Positions 33,208 to 39,443 of a stretch of DNA of 39,443 nucleotides are shown in pieces. How positions within the stretch are numbered: position 1 is the first letter of the stretch; each line of letters begins with the position of its first letter. Both the position numbers and the translations under genes were made by a program. The stretch is from Candidatus Obscuribacterales bacterium (GTDB lineage: Bacteria > Cyanobacteriota > Vampirovibrionia > Obscuribacterales > Obscuribacteraceae). The stretch is taken from the NCBI GenBank assembly GCA_019747875.1, contig JAIEQI010000218.1, positions 1-39,443 of the forward strand. The letters run 5' to 3'. Under the pieces are notes generated by a model, which worked only from the letters and a program-made list of their open reading frames with translations, was not told where the DNA came from and did not search any database.

Positions 33208-36200
33208 TTAGTGTGTGCCATCTCCGCTTGCGGCTACTTGCTTGTTGGCAGAGTAGGCACCGCGTCCGGAAGTTACGACATGAAGGGCGGCGGCTGTCTT
33301 GAGGACTTTGTTCACCACGTTCTTCATTTCTTTCTTGTCGGATGATGCGACACCGCGCAGGTAGTCGAGCTGGTTGAATGCGCTCATGATCGAGAAATCG
33401 GATTGGAATGCGGTGATACCACCTTCCAAGTTGAACTCTTGAACGTCACGAGCGGCGACTGCTCTACCTGGATTGACTTCTTCGAATTTGGCATCCTTGA
33501 CTCTGGTCATCACAAGTTCGGTTCCAGGGTTCAGATTGAACTCTTTTCCACCGGTCTTCACTTTGACTTTGCCAGAGCCGCCATCGTGCAGGTTGAACAC
33601 GGCGACATCGTTGCCAGTTTCCATAACGAATACTAGCGAGCCGGCAGCCAGAAGCACATCGCCTTCGTGAGTGCGCACTGTCATGTTCTTCGTTGCTTTA
33701 ACAAGCAAGTTGCCCTTGTCGAGGTTCAAGAAGTTGCCACCAGTGCCAGGTCCGAGTTTGACTCCGGATTGCCCCAGGTCGCTGATGACAGCAGAGTTGA
33801 TCTCTTTGCTGGCAACCATCGCGCCGGATTCTTTCTTCTTGTTCTTGCTGACGTGACCTTGAAGCGGCTCAATCACATCATTGAATTGATTGAGCTCATC
33901 CGTGGCCTTGCCTGCAGCGTTTCTGTTGGCTGGTGTGAAGTCAGTTGCAGCGCGTGCGCCGACTCCATTGATGAAGCTGTTATTGATCAGGTTGTTCAGG
34001 TTGAACTGAGTAGCAGGCGCGACACCTCGGACGGTTCCACGGCGACTCAATCTGATCGGGTTAGCTAACCTGATGACACCGGCGTTGATTACCGCAGTTC
34101 CTTCATTGTCGCCTCCACCGTAGAGGGTTATGTAACCGCTCGATGCAAAGATCGGAGCAGATGCATACAAGGCACCACCGTATCCAACTTCACCGGTCGC
34201 GCTAATCGAATCAACGAAGATGCCGCCACCAGAAGTGAGCACAACCTGACCACCGGAAACGTTGCCGCTGGCGTTGATGAAGTTAGCGAAGATCGGTCCG
34301 GCAGCATTCAATCCAACGACGCCGCCGTTCCATCCACCGCGTGCATCTGAATTGAAGATTCTAATGCCACCAGCGTTGACGAAGACATTTCCGCCGTTGC
34401 CAGCGCCGCTTGCAGCAATCGAATCTGCGGAGAAGGTGCCGGCTACATTAGCGAAGAATGTGCCACCGTTTCCGCCCCAGCCGGTAACTCCAGCCGAGCT
34501 AACCGCAACATTGCTTCCAGTGACGTAGATGTTACCACCAGAGGCACCGGCAGCTGATAGGACGATTGCATTGATGGTCGGGGCGTTCAAGTTTATTTGA
34601 CCACCTCTCCACATACCGTCGGCAATGTAGACGCCGGCGTTGATCCATGACGAGGCCTCAAGTCCAATGTTACCTCCAAAGATACCGGAGGCGTTGATAT
34701 AAGGAATGTCGATCATAATTGGATCGATGAGCACGTTTCCGCCTATAGCAGATTCACTTTGAACTGTGATGGAAGGAATTTTGATGTTGCCCGTCATTGT
34801 GATCAGATGTACAAAGCCACCATTGGCACCAGCTTTACCATCGGCAGTAATCTTGCCTGTGGTGATATCGCCAGATGCCCCAGTTGCGGTAAGGATAATC
34901 TTACCGGCTGAGTTGCCGACGCCAGTACCATTGGCGGTGACATTCTTCATCGTCAGAGGTCCGTTGTTAACTGTGAAGTTAATCGTACCGCCCTGGCCAC
35001 TTGCTTTCGGATTTGAAACCAAATCGGTAGTCAGTTCCAATCCGCCGTTGCCCGTAAAGAAGATTGAGCCGGCTCTCGGTACAGCAAGCTTGGTCGCAGT
35101 TCTGCTGTCGAGGTAGATATCGCCATCAGTTGCGACAGTGATATTTGGCGACGAAACATGCAAGTAGTTCAATGCCAGTCCGATATCACCCTTGTCCGAA
35201 ATGATGCTTACTTCAGGAGCAGCAATCAAGTTGTCTGTGAACAATTGGCTTACGCCACCGACAGTGGTGTTGAGGTGAACGAACGATTTACCGATGACGT
35301 TGCTGGCGAACTCCATTCTTCCGTTGTTAGCGGTCATGCTTACTTTGTCGCCGAAGATGTTGCCCACGCCCAGAATTGTGCCGTTTGTAGTGACATCGAT
35401 ATTGCCGCCGGCTTCCAAGCTGATGATTGCAAGTGCGCCGTTGTTATTGAATACAGCATTGCCACCGACCGAAGCAACTAACACAGCCACCTGATTATTG
35501 CTGACTGTCATATTGCCCAAGGTATTAGCAGCGATCATGAAAGCATCGGTGTTCATTGGTCCGATGCCACCAATTCCAGAAGACATTGCCAGGACGGTTG
35601 AAGTGACGACTTTGCCCGGGTCCTGGCTAATGCCACCAGTGCCTTGAGCGTTCAGGATGGTTGAATGTCCAGCGGTCGTGTTTGCCTTGAGGACAATGTT
35701 GCCATTGGAGAAGGTTCCAAGGACAAGGTTCTTCGAAGCATTGAGATCGCCTACCACATTGAGGTTGCCATTTTCGAACAACATCAACGTGGTGCCGCTC
35801 CAAGGTTTCACATCGAGGGTTTTGTTGACGTTCGAGTTGAAGATGTAGACGCTACCTTTCGTCGAGAAGGTCAGGTCGGTAGCATCGGTGATCATAAATT
35901 GATCTTGTTTGCCGATGTCGCCAGTTCCAGTGCTCATCGTCAGAGTTGGCGATGAGACGGTAACTGCATTGTTCTTCTGCGAGATGTTGCCTGCTCCTGA
36001 GGCAAGCAATTGCAGGCTCGTGGTTCCGGTGATGTTGTCACCCAAGTCGATGCTGCCATCGGTTCCAGTTGTTTGCAAGGTAACGTTGGTGCCGATCACT
36101 TGTCCTATGGTGTGGATATCGCCTCCAGCCTTGGCTGTGAGATTACCGGCGCTTGCAATCGAACCGATATAGAGATCGCTGCTTGTGGTGAACGATCCAC

Positions 36201-39200
36201 TTCCGACATTGGCTAATAATCCCAAGGTCGCAGATGTGTTGCTCACGTTTGCTACACCAGAGGTGGTGAGTGCCAGGGAGACAGTCTCGAGAGTAGGCAA
36301 CTCAACTCCGCCCGAACCGGCAAATATTACGGTTAGCGGTGAATTCAGGGTTCCGGCGTTTTGCTTCAATCCACCGGTGCCGCCAGAGATAAAGATTGCA
36401 GCTTCGCCGGCTTTAACGTCAGCGTTCAGATTAATGAAGCCATTGTTAGTGGTGCCGAGAACAAGGCTATTCTTTGCATCGAGAGCGCCGTCAACGTGGA
36501 TGATTCCATTCTCGACAAATTGCAGTGTGCCGCCGGACCATGATTGCAGATTGATGGCACCGTTTGCGTTGCTGTTATAAATGAACGCACTGCCGGTTCC
36601 GCCTGTGTTGAATTCAAGCTGAGAGGCTGTTGTGTTCAAGAAGACTTTGTTGGTTCCGATATCACCACCATCGGTGAACAGGAAGAGGTCTGGAGCGTCA
36701 ATCTTGTCTCCGGCTCTAACCTGCGCGATAACTCCAGATCCCAAAGTCTTTAGCGTGACACTGTCTGTGCCTTTGAGCGTGCCGGTGACGAAGATGTTGC
36801 CATCAGGAGTTGTATCCATGGACACTTCGGTACCAGAGGAATCAGCGGCGATGATAGTGCCCTTCGCATGTACGGTGAGCTTGCCTTGTGAAACAAGCCC
36901 GGCGACAGCGACGTTGTTATTATTCTGCAACTCTAAGCTGCCCACGCCACCGGTCACAATGGCTGCCGAGATGTTGGTCATGCTGACCGCACCTTCGGTG
37001 AGCAGACCGATGAACTGCGAGTTGGTGTTGCCCAGGGTGATTCCCTTGCTGCCGGCGCTTGCAAACAGGATTGGTGCGAAGAGCAGCCCTTTTGATTGCT
37101 CGATACCACCTTGACCATTCAGCACAACCATCGTCCCGGCGATAACGTTGTCATCGAGAGTGAGCTTGCCGCCATTTTCTGTGCTTAGCGAAATCATACC
37201 GGTCGCGAGCAACTGTCCTCTGTTGGTCAAATCACCATCTACTGTCAGGTTGAGCGATGTACCGGACCAGGCATTGACATCGAGATTGTGGTTGACGTTC
37301 GAGTTGTAGATCGTCACATTACCGGCTGACGTGAAGTTCAAGGTCGTTGCATCGGTCTTGAGTGCCAAACCTGGTGCACCGATGTTTCCGCTGGCGACGT
37401 TCAATGTCAGGGTCGGTGCAGAAACAAGAACCTTGTTGTTGAGCTGCACAATCGAGCCCTTGCCTTGAGCAGTCAAGGTCATAGCACCGGTTGATTTGAT
37501 GCTTGAACCGAGATAAATACCGCTATCGGAACCGGCCTTCATGTTGAAGGTTCCGCCGGCTTCAGTTTTTCCGCTGACGATGATGTCGCCGCCAGACTGG
37601 AGGCTGAAGTTACCGGCAGCTGAAGAGGCAGTGTCTGTTGTGACGGTGCGAGTTGCAGGATCGACAAAAGCTCCGACTACAACTCCACCGGTGGTGTTCA
37701 CAGTGATGTTTCCGCTGGTGTTGTTAGCAACGAGCAGTTGAGCGTTGGTCGTGGTGATGTCGATATTACCGCCCCCGGCGCTCAACTTCAGGGAACCGGT
37801 GTTCAGACTAGCTGAGGAAATACCAGCGTTCTTTGAGGTCAGGTAGATACCTGTAACGGCGTTGATCTTTTGAAGTCCGTTGGAATCAGAGATGCCGTTG
37901 CCGGTCATGATGTCGATAATACCAGCGGTTACATCAGACAATATATTGATGGAGTTGGCAGCTGTCAGTTTTCCGTAACCAGCGGCCATTTTTCCGTACA
38001 CTGTCAGACTGCCATTGGTCTTCAGCTCCAGGTGAGAAGCGATAGATGTACCGAGGCGCAGGTCTGTGCCAGTGTTGTTGATGTACGCTCCGAGCGGCGT
38101 GATCACCGTCAGGTCGCGAACATTTGTGCTGATAGCGCTGTTTTGTTGACCGATGAATCCACCCAGAGACATCAAGTAGGCGCTATTGGAGTTGATTGCT
38201 CCGGTGCGAATGTTGCCGGAAGAAATCAGGAATGTGTGTCCAGTTTTCTCAGGAGTTCCTGGTGTTCCATTGGCAGTTGTGATTGAACCGAGGTTGATCG
38301 CACCTGCGGCTTTGTTGGCACCAGTTTCGGTGCCAGAGTGCGCTGTTGCGAAGGCGAGCTGCCCGTTTGTTTTCAGCCCAACGTTGGAGAGATTGATGTC
38401 ACCACCTGTCTTTGTGGATCCGCCGATGATCATCCATGCTTGCTGACCGGTTCCTGTACCATAGCTCACACCTGCGGCTTGATCGCCTGCAGCCATGATG
38501 ATGCTACCACCGGGACGATTGCCGTTTGCACTGGTGTTGAGGGTGACGCCGGCTGTGCTCGTGCTATCGACGATGCTACCAGCTGCCAGCGCGATGAAGT
38601 CAACTCCATTGGTATTCAAGCCCTGAGAAACAAAGTTCGTTCCACCGACATTGCTGAGGTCGAGCGAGCCGCTGCCGTTTTGTGCGATGACGACAGGCGT
38701 GGATGCAACAATGGTGCCGTGATTAGTTCCATCTCCGATCGTCAGATTAAGAGCAGATCCCCAAACTGTCGGAGCTGGTACTACTGGTTTCAGAAGGAAC
38801 GTTGCACCTTGATATTGGGTGATGAAGGTCAACGATCCGCCGATCACGGTTGCGCTCTTGCCTTGGCTTGCACCTATATTGATGCTGTTTCCTTGCATGA
38901 GAACCGCGCCACCAGGTCCTGTGAAACCCTGTCCATTAGCTGGCTCGAATCCACCGGCAGCGTTCACGCTCTTGCCGACGCTGATGCTCTTGCCGGCAAC
39001 AAAGTGAATGCTACCACCGCTTGAGCTATAACCTGATTTTGTCGGATCTTGGATAGAACCCAGTGCAGTAACAGTGGATCCGGTGGACGATAGACTTGGC
39101 GTACTTGCAGTGCTGTTGCTCGGTAGACCGTAGTTGGTCGTGCCTGCATTTGGCGCTGGATTGTTGGTGTTGTTATTATTGTTGTTGTTATTGTTATTGC

Positions 39201-39443
39201 CGCCGCCGCCACCAGGGGTAGTGTTGACCGGATTGTTCTGAGGAGCAGATTGAGTCAAGGCAGCTGCTGTGCCGACGGTATAGCCGTTTGAATCAGAACC
39301 ACCGAACTGCATTCCCAGTCCAGTAAAGTTCGAACTGGAGGCTGAGACCGAAGTTCCCGATACGCCTCCCTTTCTGCCAATATGGCGCGAGACAAAAACG
39401 AACGAGAGTTTAGTGTAGCTCTCAACGATTATCTCACGTGCTG
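33208..39443 (-). CDS. giant secreted-type beta-helix repeat protein with FecR-like tail, 5' partial
   Basis: 2077 residues are visible. The first ATG in the window is at 39312, but it has no SD and the frame stays open for 43 more codons to the right edge, so the true start and any signal peptide lie outside. The chain begins with Gly/Ser and a poly-Asn run, then segments like GGSIHFVAGKSISVGKSVNA that resemble filamentous-haemagglutinin-type helices. Three tandem units of 241-248 residues and the start of a fourth follow (core D/N-I-G, T-x-A-T-x-L-x-F, I-Y/F-N-S-N-V-N, W-S-G-T). Next is a region of 25-30-residue Gly-rich turns (GGNVFVNAGGIRIFNSDARG). The last 250 residues contain a FecR-like domain (NLLVKATKNMTVRTHEGDVL ... 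FNLHDGGSGKVKVKTGG) and no autotransporter barrel. Probably a surface adhesin or matrix fibre. Confidence 0.8.
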   Translation of the reverse strand, partial: AREIIVESYTKLSFVFVSRHIGRKGGVSGTSVSASSSNFTGLGMQFGGSDSNGYTVGTAAALTQSAPQNNPVNTTPGGGGGNNNNNNNNNNTNNPAPNAGTTNYGLPSNSTASTPSLSSTGSTVTALGSIQDPTKSGYSSSGGSIHFVAGKSISVGKSVNAAGGFEPANGQGFTGPGGAVLMQGNSINIGASQGKSATVIGGSLTFITQYQGATFLLKPVVPAPTVWGSALNLTIGDGTNHGTIVASTPVVIAQNGSGSLDLSNVGGTNFVSQGLNTNGVDFIALAAGSIVDSTSTAGVTLNTSANGNRPGGSIIMAAGDQAAGVSYGTGTGQQAWMIIGGSTKTGGDINLSNVGLKTNGQLAFATAHSGTETGANKAAGAINLGSITTANGTPGTPEKTGHTFLISSGNIRTGAINSNSAYLMSLGGFIGQQNSAISTNVRDLTVITPLGAYINNTGTDLRLGTSIASHLELKTNGSLTVYGKMAAGYGKLTAANSINILSDVTAGIIDIMTGNGISDSNGLQKINAVTGIYLTSKNAGISSASLNTGSLKLSAGGGNIDITTTNAQLLVANNTSGNITVNTTGGVVVGAFVDPATRTVTTDTASSAAGNFSLQSGGDIIVSGKTEAGGTFNMKAGSDSGIYLGSSIKSTGAMTLTAQGKGSIVQLNNKVLVSAPTLTLNVASGNIGAPGLALKTDATTLNFTSAGNVTIYNSNVNHNLDVNAWSGTSLNLTVDGDLTNRGQLLATGMISLSTENGGKLTLDDNVIAGTMVVLNGQGGIEQSKGLLFAPILFASAGSKGITLGNTNSQFIGLLTEGAVSMTNISAAIVTGGVGSLELQNNNNVAVAGLVSQGKLTVHAKGTIIAADSSGTEVSMDTTPDGNIFVTGTLKGTDSVTLKTLGSGVIAQVRAGDKIDAPDLFLFTDGGDIGTNKVFLNTTASQLEFNTGGTGSAFIYNSNANGAINLQSWSGGTLQFVENGIIHVDGALDAKNSLVLGTTNNGFINLNADVKAGEAAIFISGGTGGLKQNAGTLNSPLTVIFAGSGGVELPTLETVSLALTTSGVANVSNTSATLGLLANVGSGSFTTSSDLYIGSIASAGNLTAKAGGDIHTIGQVIGTNVTLQTTGTDGSIDLGDNITGTTSLQLLASGAGNISQKNNAVTVSSPTLTMSTGTGDIGKQDQFMITDATDLTFSTKGSVYIFNSNVNKTLDVKPWSGTTLMLFENGNLNVVGDLNASKNLVLGTFSNGNIVLKANTTAGHSTILNAQGTGGISQDPGKVVTSTVLAMSSGIGGIGPMNTDAFMIAANTLGNMTVSNNQVAVLVASVGGNAVFNNNGALAIISLEAGGNIDVTTNGTILGVGNIFGDKVSMTANNGRMEFASNVIGKSFVHLNTTVGGVSQLFTDNLIAAPEVSIISDKGDIGLALNYLHVSSPNITVATDGDIYLDSRTATKLAVPRAGSIFFTGNGGLELTTDLVSNPKASGQGGTINFTVNNGPLTMKNVTANGTGVGNSAGKIILTATGASGDITTGKITADGKAGANGGFVHLITMTGNIKIPSITVQSESAIGGNVLIDPIMIDIPYINASGIFGGNIGLEASSWINAGVYIADGMWRGGQINLNAPTINAIVLSAAGASGGNIYVTGSNVAVSSAGVTGWGGNGGTFFANVAGTFSADSIAASGAGNGGNVFVNAGGIRIFNSDARGGWNGGVVGLNAAGPIFANFINASGNVSGGQVVLTSGGGIFVDSISATGEVGYGGALYASAPIFASSGYITLYGGGDNEGTAVINAGVIRLANPIRLSRRGTVRGVAPATQFNLNNLINNSFINGVGARAATDFTPANRNAAGKATDELNQFNDVIEPLQGHVSKNKKKESGAMVASKEINSAVISDLGQSGVKLGPGTGGNFLNLDKGNLLVKATKNMTVRTHEGDVLLAAGSLVFVMETGNDVAVFNLHDGGSGKVKVKTGGKEFNLNPGTELVMTRVKDAKFEEVNPGRAVAARDVQEFNLEGGITAFQSDFSIMSAFNQLDYLRGVASSDKKEMKNVVNKVLKTAAALHVVTSGRGAYSANKQVAASGDGTH
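35212..37410 (-). repeat. three tandem units of about 730 bp in the giant gene
   Basis: Equivalent positions of the repeat (the strand preceding the D/N-I-G motif) begin at 37410, 36687, 35943 and 35211, giving periods of 723, 744 and 732 bp. Protein similarity between units is recognisable but well diverged, so this is an old domain duplication. The fourth unit is recognisable only over its first part. Confidence 0.8.

Noticed and set aside
33403..39024. Many plus-strand open frames antisense to the giant gene, up to 228 residues
   Set aside because: They mirror the repeated codon pattern of the opposite strand and have no SD or family resemblance.

Overview
This 39.4-kb window is bacterial chromosome with moderate base composition and gene-dense stretches separated by repeat-rich intergenic DNA. 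Genes mostly start behind clear Shine-Dalgarno sites, and two sigma70-type promoters (TTGACA-N17-TATAGT) are readable. There are no rRNAs, tRNAs, CRISPR arrays, phage genes or intact insertion sequences that I can see. The style (very long low-complexity proteins, a giant beta-helix protein with a FecR-like tail, a FemAB-type ligase, abundant REP-like palindromes) reminds me of non-photosynthetic Cyanobacteriota (Melainabacteria/Obscuribacterales-like). That is an impression only; no marker gene here proves it.

Layout. 1-0.8 kb: a decayed RHS-repeat fragment and a small orphan membrane protein. 1.2-4.1 kb: an ArsR-DUF2087 regulator divergent from a large protein with a TerD-like C-terminus, with a repeated AT-rich palindrome between them. 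4.1-7.9 kb: a SAM methyltransferase and a GlgX debranching enzyme, divergent, bracketed by two 245-bp direct repeats that differ at only two bases. 7.9-11.3 kb: two paralogous disordered proteins in tandem, each with its own nearly identical promoter and leader. 11.3-16.1 kb: a FemAB-type aminoacyltransferase behind a 941-residue fusion of a spermidine-synthase fold to a Gly/His/Trp/RGD-rich extracytoplasmic region, plus an sce7726-type nuclease-like protein. 16.7-19.3 kb: an 888-residue single-span membrane protein with VTPVS repeats and a glutamate-rich tail. 19.7-21.3 kb: a two-gene ABC-2 exporter. 21.6-23.1 kb: a secreted helical protein. 23.3-27.3 kb: housekeeping genes (fabH; proB-VOC-proA operon). 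27.5-29.4 kb: SGNH hydrolase plus secreted helical-repeat protein. 29.5-30.4 kb: a DUF1778/GNAT toxin-antitoxin pair. 30.5-32.7 kb: a subtilisin-like protease and an 8-residue-repeat protein, both without signal peptides. 33.2 kb to the right edge: a giant repetitive beta-helix protein whose start lies outside the window.

The strongest unifying signal is a dispersed palindrome family in the gaps (at least 14 units): two 7-bp complementary arms around a 3-nt RGA loop, usually followed by GCTCC. Three arm sequences occur (GCGGACG, GCGGACA, GCCGGCA) and in each the partner arm changes to match, so pairing is conserved while sequence varies. One unit lies in frame inside the 888-residue coding sequence. 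No transposase that could move these units is present in the window.

Functionally, much of the window concerns the cell surface: peptidoglycan cross-bridge chemistry, export, surface protein repeats, secreted esterase and protease. The proline operon, fatty-acid initiation and glycogen debranching are ordinary metabolism.
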